Source of the DNA: Prevotella sp. UBA2755
GTDB lineage: Bacteria; Bacteroidota; Bacteroidia; Bacteroidales; Bacteroidaceae
Reading direction: 5' to 3'
NCBI GenBank assembly: GCA_002353225.1
Contig: DEJF01000032.1
Location: 1 to 54,937, forward strand
DNA: 54,937 nt
The notes under the pieces were generated by a model. That model did no database searches. It was not told the DNA's origin and was given only the letters and a program-made list of their open reading frames with translations. The translations under genes were made by a program, and so were the position numbers. This document shows, piece after piece, positions 32,388 to 39,978 of the stretch. Numbering within the stretch: the stretch's first letter is position 1; each line of letters begins with the position of its first letter.

Positions 32388-34938
32388 ATATGGCGTCCTG
32401 CTGTGGCTATGGCTCTTGTGCCAGTCGGTGCAGGCGCAGGTGCTGTTGACCGGTGTGGTGACGAATGCCGAGACGAAGGAGTCGATACCTTCTGTGACGG
32501 TGTCGTATAAGGGGCATCGTGTGGCTGTCGCATCCGGACTGGACGGGCGTTATACCATTCCCAAGAATGTGGGATGGGCATTGACGTTCAGTGCTGTAGG
32601 GTACGTCCCCCAGACCATGATGGTGGACGACCGTACCCCGATGCGAATAGATATTCAGTTGAAGCCTGACACGAAAGTGCTGCAGAACGTGACGGTGAGG
32701 TCGAAGCGCCAGCGGTATAGTCGTAAGAACAACCCTGCCGTGGAACTGATGCGCAAGGTGATTGAGCATAAGCGACTCACCAATCTTTCCAATAAGGATT
32801 ACTACCAGTATAACAAATACCAGAAGTTGACGTTCGCTGGTAATGACATCACACCGGAGAAGTTGCAGAACTCCATCTTCCGCAAGAAGAAATGGATATT
32901 AGACCAGATAGAGCCATGTCCTTATAACAACAAACTCATCCTGCCTATCTCTGTCGACGAGACGGTGACGAAGAAACTGTATCGCCGTCATCCGCATGAT
33001 GAGAAGAACATCATCATAGGACAGAACTCGACGGGAATCGGTGACTTGTTCCAGACGGGCGATATCATGAATACCATGTTGAAGGACATCTTTACCGATG
33101 TGAATATCTATGACGACCAGGTCCGTCTGCTGCAACGACCCTTCACGTCACCAATCGGCAGGGGGGCTATCGGCTTCTACCGTTTCTATATCGAGGACAC
33201 CTTGCAGATCGAGCGCGACAGTTGTATCCACCTGCATTTCCTTCCTAACAATATGCAGGACTTTGGTTTCCGAGGGGATATCTATATCCTCAAGGACTCC
33301 AGTTATCAGGTGAAGCGTTGCGATATCTCCATTCCCCGACAGAGCGGTGTTAATTTCGTGGAGAATATGCGTGTCGTCCAGCAGTTCACGCAGTTGCCCA
33401 CTGGGGAGTGGGTATTGTCCATTGACGATATGGTGGTGGAGATAGAGATACTGAGTTTCCTGCAGAAAGCCATCGTCGTGCGGAACACTCGCTTGACCGA
33501 CTATGCCTTCGATGCCTTGCCCGACCAAGTGTTCCGAGGCAAGCGGGATGTGAGGGAGGCTGACGCCATGTCGCATAGTGACCTCTTCTGGGAGCAGTAC
33601 CGGCAGGTAGGATTGACGAAAAGTGAGGCATCGATGAAAGACTTCGTCAAGGGTTTCGAGAAGATGAAGGGCTTTAAGTATATCATGCTGGGCTTGAAGG
33701 CGCTGGTGGAGAATTTCGTCGAGACGGGTAATCCCTCGAAGGTGGATATAGGACCTATCAACACCATTATCTCTACCAACTATATCGACGGACTGCGTAC
33801 CCGACTGAGTGCGCAGACCACGGCAAACCTCAACAAGCATTGGTTCTTCAAAGGCTATGTGGCACGAGGATGGAAGTCGAACAAGAATTATTATAAGGGA
33901 GAGGTGACCTACTCATTTAACGAGAAGGAGTATCTGCCGCAGGAGTTCCCGCAACGCACCCTTACCTTCTCGTCAACCTATGATGTCTGCTCTCCGTCGG
34001 ATAAGTTCCTGACGACGGATAAGGATAATGTCTTCACCGCCTTTAAATGGAGCAAGGTGCGGGCGATGATGTTCTACAACCGGCAGCAACTGTCTTATAC
34101 CCGTGAGGAGGATATAGGACTGAAGACAACGGTCAGTCTGAAGATGGAGTCGAACGAGGCGTGTGGTGACCTTTATTTCACCCCCCCTTCCGACTATGCC
34201 ACATGGGATCAGGCTGGTCCTCGTCCTTCTGCTAAAATCCGCACCACCGAGTTGCATGCTGAGATTGAATACTGTCCTGGAGCACTCTATATCAATACCA
34301 AGCAGCGGCGCAGGAAGGTGAATCGCGAGGCACCTATCATTACCTTAGGACATACCATGGGTATCAAGGGTTTCCTGGGTGGTGAGTACGACTATCACTA
34401 TAGTGAGTTGAGTGTCAAGCAGCGCATCTGGCTGAGCAGTTGGGGAAAAATGGATGTTTATGTCAAGGGTGGGGTACAGTGGTCGAAAGTACCGTTCCCC
34501 ATGTTGTGTATGCCAGAGGCTAACCTCTCGTATATCCTTCATCGTAACACGTATAGTCTTGTCAATAACATGGAGTTCCTCAACGACCGTTTCGTCACTG
34601 CGATGGTCGCATGGGACATGAACGGTAAGTTGTTCAACCGCATCCCCTTGCTGAAGAAGTTGAAATGGCGTGAGTATATCGGAGTGAAGATGCTGTGGGG
34701 TGGGCTCTCTGACAAGAATAACCCGTTCTTGGCACAGAATGCCGGCAGTCCCCAGTTGATGGTATTCCCAGAGGGTTCTCATGTGATGGATCCGAAACGT
34801 CCGTATTGGGAGGTGTCTGTGGGTATTCATAACATCTTCCGATTCTTCCATGTGGAGTATGTCCGTCGCTTGAACTACAACGACCTGCCGTCGGCGCATA
34901 AGCATGGTGTCCGTGTGACCGTTCATTTCACTTTCTGA
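32371..34938 (+). CDS. DUF5686 outer-membrane protein with carboxypeptidase-like domain
   Basis: I use the ATG 32371 (MRKWIRYGVLLWLWLLCQSV, signal peptide cleaved near QAQ), 855 residues; it overlaps the end of ino1. The N-terminal 80 mature residues are a CarboxypepD_reg-like beta-sandwich (LTGVVTNAETKESIPSVTV). The rest is the DUF5686 pattern with many alternating beta strands and a C-terminal phenylalanine (VTVHFTF), as expected for an outer-membrane beta-barrel. There is no TonB plug, so it is not a SusC transporter. It is probably co-transcribed with the inositol-lipid genes. Its function is unknown; an envelope role fits. Confidence 0.88.
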   Translation: MRKWIRYGVLLWLWLLCQSVQAQVLLTGVVTNAETKESIPSVTVSYKGHRVAVASGLDGRYTIPKNVGWALTFSAVGYVPQTMMVDDRTPMRIDIQLKPDTKVLQNVTVRSKRQRYSRKNNPAVELMRKVIEHKRLTNLSNKDYYQYNKYQKLTFAGNDITPEKLQNSIFRKKKWILDQIEPCPYNNKLILPISVDETVTKKLYRRHPHDEKNIIIGQNSTGIGDLFQTGDIMNTMLKDIFTDVNIYDDQVRLLQRPFTSPIGRGAIGFYRFYIEDTLQIERDSCIHLHFLPNNMQDFGFRGDIYILKDSSYQVKRCDISIPRQSGVNFVENMRVVQQFTQLPTGEWVLSIDDMVVEIEILSFLQKAIVVRNTRLTDYAFDALPDQVFRGKRDVREADAMSHSDLFWEQYRQVGLTKSEASMKDFVKGFEKMKGFKYIMLGLKALVENFVETGNPSKVDIGPINTIISTNYIDGLRTRLSAQTTANLNKHWFFKGYVARGWKSNKNYYKGEVTYSFNEKEYLPQEFPQRTLTFSSTYDVCSPSDKFLTTDKDNVFTAFKWSKVRAMMFYNRQQLSYTREEDIGLKTTVSLKMESNEACGDLYFTPPSDYATWDQAGPRPSAKIRTTELHAEIEYCPGALYINTKQRRRKVNREAPIITLGHTMGIKGFLGGEYDYHYSELSVKQRIWLSSWGKMDVYVKGGVQWSKVPFPMLCMPEANLSYILHRNTYSLVNNMEFLNDRFVTAMVAWDMNGKLFNRIPLLKKLKWREYIGVKMLWGGLSDKNNPFLAQNAGSPQLMVFPEGSHVMDPKRPYWEVSVGIHNIFRFFHVEYVRRLNYNDLPSAHKHGVRVTVHFTF

Positions 34939-35014
34939 TTTTTTTTATTGGTTGCTGCAACTTTTCCCGTATCCTTTCCGTCTAACAGACAAAAACAATT
35001 AAAAAGGAAAGAAT

Positions 35015-35764
35015 ATGAAAAAGTTATTTTGGATTTTTGTAGCAGTCCTTGCCGTGGCTGTAAGTACCAGTGTCTATGCCTTCCGTGGTTCGGATAAAGT
35101 GGAGGAGGGTCGTAAACTGACGGGTTTTGAGCGTATCCGTCTGCAGGGTTCTCCTGACATCAAGTACACACAGGGCAAGACATGGTCTGTCCGTGTGAAG
35201 GCTCCGAAGAGTATTATCAAGAATGTGCAGACCCGTGTGGAGAATAAAACATTAGTGGTTAGCGTCAAGTCCGGAAAGGTATTTGGCTTTAGCGGTCTGC
35301 GTGATAACGACGTGACCGTCTATGTCACCTCTCCCGACCTGATTGGTGTCGAGGTACATGGCTCTGGCGATTTTGAGAGTAAGTCGCATGTGGATACCGA
35401 TAATCTGGATGTCAACTTGAAAGGCTCTGGTGACATCGATTTCTATGATATCATCTGCGACCGCATCAAAGTGTCATTGGTGGGCTCTGGTGATGTGGAG
35501 ATCAAGAAGGTCATCACCCAGTATTCCAACGTGGAACTGGTTGGCTCTGGTGATGTGAAGATCAGTCAACTCAATGCGAAGGATACGAAACTGGAACTGA
35601 AAGGATCTGGCGATATCAAGGTGGCGAATCAGAAATGTGGTACTGTTACCTGCCGTTTGGTAGGCTCTGGTGACATCACCCTCACAGGTACTATCAAACA
35701 ACTCAACAAGACCACCCGTGGCTCTGGTGATATCCATACTTCTGAGTTGAAGATATTGAAATAA
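35015..35764 (+). CDS. GIN-domain (DUF2807) secreted beta-helix protein
   Basis: This 249-residue protein has a signal peptide (MKKLFWIFVAVLAVAVSTSV, cleaved near YAF). The start of the domain is LTGFERIRLQGSPDIKY, typical of DUF2807/GIN. It then carries seven GSGD motifs roughly every 20 residues (for example VHGSGDFES, LKGSGDIDF, LVGSGDVEI), which mark the turns of a right-handed beta-helix. Such proteins are periplasmic or lipoprotein-like with unknown binding partners. It follows the DUF5686 gene by 76 bp without a clear terminator and may share its transcript. Confidence 0.92.
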   Translation: MKKLFWIFVAVLAVAVSTSVYAFRGSDKVEEGRKLTGFERIRLQGSPDIKYTQGKTWSVRVKAPKSIIKNVQTRVENKTLVVSVKSGKVFGFSGLRDNDVTVYVTSPDLIGVEVHGSGDFESKSHVDTDNLDVNLKGSGDIDFYDIICDRIKVSLVGSGDVEIKKVITQYSNVELVGSGDVKISQLNAKDTKLELKGSGDIKVANQKCGTVTCRLVGSGDITLTGTIKQLNKTTRGSGDIHTSELKILK

Positions 35765-35890
35765 AGATTCCATTTGAACTCTTCTGAGTGGGAGTGTCTT
35801 TGAAATAAAATGTTTAAAAAGAAAGATTTTGGTCAACGAAAGTTAACTAAAAGATGATAGAAGGCATCCGAATACGGGGTTGAGTAAGAC

Positions 35891-35928
35891 AGGAGACACA
35901 CCCCTCTTGCGGAGGAAGTGTGTTTCCT
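35891..35928. repeat. Inverted repeat AGGAGACACAC/GTGTGTTTCCT
   Basis: An 11-bp inverted repeat with one mismatch around a 16-nt loop, directly in front of the -7 box at 35930. It could be a regulator site or hairpin overlapping the promoter. Confidence 0.7.
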
Positions 35929-35929
35929 G

Positions 35930-35937
35930 TACCTTTG
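35930..35937 (+). promoter_or_regulatory. -7 box without a downstream intact gene
   Basis: TACCTTTG is a consensus -7 element, but transcription from it would run into the hairpin element and a gene remnant. It may be the leftover promoter of the lost gene, or drive a small RNA. Confidence 0.45.
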
Positions 35938-36014
35938 CATCGTGTTCATATCACGCACTTTCATCAACCGAGTGTCTGCCATCAAACAGAAGTATGCCTC
36001 CGCCACCAGTGAGT

Positions 36015-36109
36015 GATGCCTCCGATAAGAGAGGGGGCAGTCTCCGATCACGAATAGGAGCCTTTACTCTTCATGATCGGAGACTTTACTCTCCATCATC
36101 GGAGGCATC
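36015..36109. repeat. Nested perfect inverted repeats, 95 bp
   Basis: GATGCCTCCGAT (36015-36026) pairs with ATCGGAGGCATC (36098-36109), and inside it AGTCTCCGATCA (36039-36050) pairs with TGATCGGAGACT (36074-36085); both stems are perfect 12-mers. Two near-identical direct repeats starting CTTTACTCT also lie at about 36062 and 36084. It would fold into a long two-stem structure and resembles a palindromic repeat element. Confidence 0.85.
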
Positions 36110-36114
36110 GGTGA

Positions 36115-36258
36115 CGGAAAAACAAAAAATCCCCTTTCCAACCGTTTATCACCGCTGACATGGAGAAGGCTACCGTCTACAACCTTCAGGGTTTACGTGT
36201 CAACAAAGTTCAGAGGGGTCTTTACATCATCAACGGCAAGAGGGTCGTGATAAAGTGA
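36115..36258 (+). pseudogene. C-terminal tail fragment of a secreted protein
   Basis: An open frame beginning right after a stop codon and ending TGA at 36256-36258 reads TVYNLQGLRVNKVQRGLYII followed by NGKRVVIK. This pattern closes many Prevotella/Bacteroides secreted and surface proteins. No start or body is present, so it is the 3' end of a deleted gene. An internal ATG at 36160 would give only 32 codons. Confidence 0.75.
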
Positions 36259-36412
36259 GAGAGAAAGTGGGTTGTAAATGAAACATCCATATATTCAATA
36301 TAGTTTAATAAATTTGCCGTTGAGGATTACCTATCAGGATAGAAGGGGGTAACTATGCAAAAAAAATCAGTAATAAAATCCATTACTCACAAAGAATATG
36401 TGGAATTTTTCG

Positions 36413-36420
36413 TATCTTTG
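36413..36420 (+). promoter_or_regulatory. -7 box of the nucleotidyltransferase gene
   Basis: TATCTTTG fits TAnnTTTG, 21 nt before the ATG at 36442. The -33 element is weak. Confidence 0.6.
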
Positions 36421-36441
36421 TACCCCACAAACAGATAGCAA

Positions 36442-37161
36442 ATGAAATATGCGGTCATAGCAGCAGGAGAGGGGAGCCGACTGGCGGCAGAGGGTGTTTA
36501 TGAGCCTAAGCCATTGGTGCGTATCGGTGGTGAACGGCTGATAGACAGACTGATTCGTATCTTCATGGCGAATGACGCAGAGGAGATTGTCGTCATCTGC
36601 AACGACCAAACGGCACAGGTGGCGCAGCATTTGGTGCGCCTGCAAAGAGACGGATTAAAAGGGCGTCCCGTTCCATTGCGTTTTGTCATCAAGAGTACCC
36701 CCAGTTCGATGCATAGTTTTTATGAGATTAGCAAGTATCTGCAGGATACCTCTTTTATATTGACGACTGTGGACACTGTTTTTAAAGAGGAGGAATTTGC
36801 GGAATATGTTGAGGCTTTCAAGAATAGTACGCTGGACGGACTGATGGGAGTGACGGACTATGTGGACGATGAGAGTCCCCTCTTTGTTGAGGTGGATAGT
36901 CAACTGATTATCAGATCGTTCTTGGACGAGGCGAAAGAGTGTAAGTATATCAGTGCCGGTATTTACGGATTGCGTGAGTCGGCATTGTTTACCCTTCATA
37001 ACTGTATTGCCCGTAGTGAGCAGCGGATGCGCAATTTCCAGCGTGCCCTCCTTGCGGATGGCAGGAAACTAAAGGCATATCCTTTCGGGCAGGTGTTTGA
37101 CATCGATCATGCTGCGGATATTGGGAAGGCAGAACAATTCTTAAGCAATAGTCATGGGTGA
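36442..37161 (+). CDS. Nucleotidyltransferase (likely inositol-phosphate cytidylyltransferase)
   Basis: This 239-residue enzyme has the NTP-transferase signature YAVIAAGEGSRLAAEGV (GxGxR-type P-loop) with KPLVRIGGERLIDRL, and the metal-binding LTTVDTVF (TxD). It ends near FDIDHAADIGKAEQFL, a common C-terminus in this group. The gene overlaps the CDP-alcohol phosphatidyltransferase gene by 8 nt, as in known pairs that make CDP-polyol and then a phospholipid. Together with ino1 it probably activates inositol phosphate to CDP-inositol, though a sugar phosphate substrate is possible. Confidence 0.85.
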   Translation: MKYAVIAAGEGSRLAAEGVYEPKPLVRIGGERLIDRLIRIFMANDAEEIVVICNDQTAQVAQHLVRLQRDGLKGRPVPLRFVIKSTPSSMHSFYEISKYLQDTSFILTTVDTVFKEEEFAEYVEAFKNSTLDGLMGVTDYVDDESPLFVEVDSQLIIRSFLDEAKECKYISAGIYGLRESALFTLHNCIARSEQRMRNFQRALLADGRKLKAYPFGQVFDIDHAADIGKAEQFLSNSHG

Positions 37162-38101
37162 CCCAAGGACATTCAAGGAACTGCTCCGTGTCTCGTTTAA
37201 GTCGGATGACACAGAGGAGTGGCTGGACGTGCATTTCACTCGTCCTATAGGACTCGCTTTCGCCTTGTTCTGGATGAAATGGAACGTGCATCCCAATGCG
37301 ATAACCATCCTCTCTATCTTTTTAGGCGCGTTTGCCGGATGCCTGTTCTTTTACACGGACCTCTGGCATAACCTTGCCGGTGTGATCTTGCTGATGTTTG
37401 CCAATTTCTGTGACTCTACAGACGGACAGATGGCACGACTGACAGGGAAGAAGACCTTGGTAGGACGGGTGCTTGACGGCTTCTCGGAGAATGTGTGGTT
37501 CTTCTTTATCTATCTTGCCATTATCAAGCGGACAGGGGATATGCTTTATCCCACGATGGGTGCATGGGGCTATGTGATGATGTTCCTTGTCTGTTACCTG
37601 GCAGGAGCCGTCTACCACTCGAAACAATGCTCCCTTGCGGACTATTACCGGCAGATCCATCTCTTCTTCCTGTTGGGAAAGAAAGGCAGTGAGTTGGACT
37701 CTTATGCCGAGCAGCGCAAGATATATGAGGCATTGCCGAGGAGTGACTGGTTTGCCCGTTTGTTCTATTACTGTTATGCGAACTATTGTAAGTCACAAGA
37801 GGAGAGGACACCCGCATTCCAGCAGTTCTATCGTCAACTGCGTGGAAAGTTTCCCCAGGACACAGAGATACCACAGTCCCTTCGGAGTGAGTTTAGACAA
37901 GGCTCATTGCCTTTGATGAAATATACTAATCTTTTGACCTATAATGCCCGTGCTATCGTGGTGTATATTTCGTGTCTGTTGAATGTGCCTTTTGTCTATC
38001 CCTTGACAGAACTGACCGTATTTGCCATCATGTATTACTATATGCATCAGAAGCATGAGTCTTTAAGCCAACAGATGATTACTAAATTAGATAATATATA
38101 A
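37154..38101 (+). CDS. CDP-alcohol phosphatidyltransferase
   Basis: This 315-residue integral membrane protein has five to six hydrophobic segments. Its catalytic motif starts at D87 (CDSTDGQMAR): D87, D90, G91, A94, R95, then G104, D108 and E112. The family consensus D-x2-DG-x2-AR-x8-G-x3-D-x3-D ends in Asp, here replaced by Glu112, the position of the catalytic base. It joins a CDP-activated group to an alcohol to form a phospholipid. In context it probably makes phosphatidylinositol or its phosphate at the inner membrane. It overlaps the nucleotidyltransferase gene by 8 nt and is followed 2 nt later by the LuxR-type regulator. Confidence 0.88.
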   Translation: MGDPRTFKELLRVSFKSDDTEEWLDVHFTRPIGLAFALFWMKWNVHPNAITILSIFLGAFAGCLFFYTDLWHNLAGVILLMFANFCDSTDGQMARLTGKKTLVGRVLDGFSENVWFFFIYLAIIKRTGDMLYPTMGAWGYVMMFLVCYLAGAVYHSKQCSLADYYRQIHLFFLLGKKGSELDSYAEQRKIYEALPRSDWFARLFYYCYANYCKSQEERTPAFQQFYRQLRGKFPQDTEIPQSLRSEFRQGSLPLMKYTNLLTYNARAIVVYISCLLNVPFVYPLTELTVFAIMYYYMHQKHESLSQQMITKLDNI

Positions 38102-38103
38102 TA

Positions 38104-38745
38104 ATGTACGTAGCATTAGCAGACAACCAGGACATTACGAGAGCCGGTATGATGTTCGTCTGTCAGGAGATGGGACAGACGGAGATGCGTCGTGCCGAGG
38201 ACAAGGCGGAACTGATAGAGCAGTTGAAAAAACATCCCGATGCGGTAGTCGTGTTGGACTATACGCTCTTCGATATCAATGACGTGGAGGAACTGGAGAT
38301 ACTATACCAGCGATTCCCCGAAGTACAGTGGATACTGTTTAGTGTCGACCTCTCCAGTGATTTCGTGCGTCGTGTGATCGCCATAGCACCCAGGTTCAGC
38401 ATATTACTGAAAGAGTCGCCCATACAGGAGATACGGGAATGCCTGATGTTCGGACAGCGTCATCAGCGCTATATATGTCAGCGTATGGCAGAACTGCTGC
38501 TGGCGCCACAGGTGACGAAAAAAGAGGAGGATGTGAAACTGACACCGACAGAATTGGAGATATTAAAGGATATCGCCTTGGGGCAGACGACAAAAGAAAT
38601 TGCTGAGCGTCGCTTCTCCAGTTTCCATACCGTGAATACCCACAGAAAGAATATTTTCAGGAAACTGGGTGTCAATAATGTGCATGAAGCCACTAAATAT
38701 GCTTTACGCGCAGGTCTTGTTGATTCTGCAGAATACTATATCTAA
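38104..38745 (+). CDS. LuxR-type response regulator
   Basis: This 213-residue protein has an N-terminal receiver with D7/N8, phospho-acceptor D52 (VVVLDYTLFD), S80 and K103, and a C-terminal LuxR helix-turn-helix (LTPTELEILKDIALGQTTKE, then FHTVNTHRKNIFRKLGV). Receiver residues needed for phosphorylation are mostly present, although the usual second acidic residue is Asn. It starts 2 nt after the phosphatidyltransferase stop, so it is co-transcribed with the lipid genes and may control them. The candidate kinase is the one at 28304, by position only. Confidence 0.92.
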   Translation: MYVALADNQDITRAGMMFVCQEMGQTEMRRAEDKAELIEQLKKHPDAVVVLDYTLFDINDVEELEILYQRFPEVQWILFSVDLSSDFVRRVIAIAPRFSILLKESPIQEIRECLMFGQRHQRYICQRMAELLLAPQVTKKEEDVKLTPTELEILKDIALGQTTKEIAERRFSSFHTVNTHRKNIFRKLGVNNVHEATKYALRAGLVDSAEYYI

Positions 38746-38765
38746 AGGGATTTGCGTAAAAAATA

Positions 38766-38800
38766 AGTAGGAATTGTCTCACGACAACTCCTACTCCGTT
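38766..38800 (+). terminator. Terminator after the LuxR-type regulator
   Basis: AGTAGGAATTGTC (38766-38778) pairs with GACAACTCCTACT (38783-38795) at 12 of 13 positions around a 4-nt loop, followed by a short T-rich end. It closes the inositol-lipid cluster. Confidence 0.75.
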
Positions 38801-38858
38801 TTCTAACTAACTTATTATCAACTATTCATTACTCATTCTGAATTCACGTTGCAAAGTT

Positions 38859-38866
38859 AAACGTTT
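38859..38866. promoter_or_regulatory. Auxiliary LacI-type half operator
   Basis: AAACGTTT, the same palindromic core as the operator at 38905, lies 48 bp upstream (centre to centre). Paired sites would permit DNA looping by a LacI-family dimer or tetramer. Confidence 0.35.
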
Positions 38867-38904
38867 TTTTCTGTATTTGCAAGGAATAATGCAAAAAAAC
38901 TTCC

Positions 38905-38916
38905 GTAAACGTTTGC
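38905..38916. promoter_or_regulatory. Candidate LacI-family operator
   Basis: GTAAACGTTTGC is a near-palindrome with the CG-centred core typical of LacI/GalR proteins. It overlaps the -33 box of the lacI-family gene, which suggests autoregulation. Confidence 0.6.
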
Positions 38917-38943
38917 GTAAATCAAAATAAATGTTTAATTTTG
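38912..38943 (+). promoter_or_regulatory. Promoter of the LacI-family gene
   Basis: -33 TTTG (38912-38915), 20-bp spacer, -7 TAATTTTG (38936-38943). The first ATG (38947) comes 3 nt later, so the transcript should be leaderless or nearly so. Confidence 0.75.
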
Positions 38944-38946
38944 CAC

Positions 38947-39975
38947 ATGATGAATAAAAAGAAGCAACATAGGACATCCCTTAAGGACTTGGCACAAGAG
39001 TTGAATGTCAGTATTGCGACAGTCAGTCGTGCCTTGCGTAACTCATCGGAAATCGGTGAGGAGATGCAGAAGAAAGTCAAGGAATTGGCGAAGAAAATGA
39101 ACTATCGCCCGAATCCTTTTGCACAAAGTCTGCGTAAGGAGGCTCCGAAAATCATTGGGGTCGTGGTGCCGAATCTGGTGACACACTATTATGCCGCAGT
39201 GCTGGATGGCATCGAGGACGAGGCACGGAAGGCAGGATATAGTGTTATCAGTGCCAACAGCCATGAGAGTTTCGAGACAGAGTCTAATGTCATCGATAAC
39301 TTCATCAGTCTGCATGTGGAAGGCATTATCGCCTGTCTGGCTCAGACGACTACAGACTACAGCCATTTTGAGGAAATCTCTGAAATGGGCATCCCTTTGG
39401 TGTTCTTCGGACGTACCTGTCTTTCAGACCGTTTCTCAAGTGTGACGGCGAATGGTGATGAGGCTGCCCAGATGGCGACGCAGCATCTGATAGACACGGG
39501 AAGTCGCCGTATAGCCTTTATTGGCGGACCCAACCATTTGGATATGGTGCAGCGTCGTAAGCATGGCTATCTGGAGGCTTTGCGGGAGAACCGCATCCCT
39601 ATCGACCGTGAACTTGTTTCTTGCAACCAGATAGATTACCAGATAGCCCTTGAGGCGACTGTCAAACTGCTCCAGAGTCCTAATCGTCCTGATGCCATCC
39701 TTGCCTTTAACGATATTATCACCTTTTCCGCTTTTACGGCTATTAAGCAGCAAGGTCTCCGTATTCCTGAGGATGTGGCGTTAATCGGTTTTACGGATGA
39801 TGCCCATGCGGCATACGTTACCCCTCGTCTTTCTGCCATTGAGGACCAGTCTTATTTAATGGGTGTTACTGCCTGTCAGATGCTGCTGGGTCATATACAG
39901 GGTGATACGAAGGTTTATAAAAAGATAGTGCCGCAGCAGTTGGTGATACGTGATACCTCTTCTAAAAAGAAATAA
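38947..39975 (+). CDS. LacI-family transcriptional regulator
   Basis: I place the start at ATG 38947 (or the next ATG at 38950); a TTG at 38941 sits inside the -7 box. The 342-residue protein has the LacI helix-turn-helix (SLKDLAQELNVSIATVSRAL, then MNYRPNPFAQSLR as hinge region) and a periplasmic-binding-like effector domain with IIGVVVPNLVTHYY, VANGDEAAQ-type ligand contacts and ALIGFTDDAHAAYVTPRLSA at the end. It would respond to a sugar ligand. It lies 3 nt upstream of the GH5 gene, so it probably regulates that gene and its own promoter. Confidence 0.94.
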   Translation: MMNKKKQHRTSLKDLAQELNVSIATVSRALRNSSEIGEEMQKKVKELAKKMNYRPNPFAQSLRKEAPKIIGVVVPNLVTHYYAAVLDGIEDEARKAGYSVISANSHESFETESNVIDNFISLHVEGIIACLAQTTTDYSHFEEISEMGIPLVFFGRTCLSDRFSSVTANGDEAAQMATQHLIDTGSRRIAFIGGPNHLDMVQRRKHGYLEALRENRIPIDRELVSCNQIDYQIALEATVKLLQSPNRPDAILAFNDIITFSAFTAIKQQGLRIPEDVALIGFTDDAHAAYVTPRLSAIEDQSYLMGVTACQMLLGHIQGDTKVYKKIVPQQLVIRDTSSKKK

Positions 39976-39978
39976 CTC

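Larger units (their letters stand above)
35765..36441. other. 677-bp gap with repeats and gene remnants
   Basis: No intact gene. Contents in order are a near-perfect inverted repeat (35891-35928), a consensus -7 box (35930-35937), nested inverted repeats (36015-36109), a decayed gene tail (36115-36258), and the promoter box (36413-36420) of the nucleotidyltransferase gene. It splits the inositol-lipid cluster in two and looks like the site of an old insertion and deletion. Confidence 0.8.

Noticed and set aside
33148..33840. 230-codon minus-strand frame
   Set aside because: Antisense to the DUF5686 gene and without any recognisable motif.
32371..34938. SusC-like TonB-dependent transporter
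   Set aside because: It has the N-terminal carboxypeptidase-like domain but no TonB box or plug domain, and the body matches DUF5686.
35350..35740. Regular repeats resembling a CRISPR or tandem array
   Set aside because: They encode GSGD turns of the GIN-domain protein in frame; the spacers are protein-coding and not unique captured sequences.
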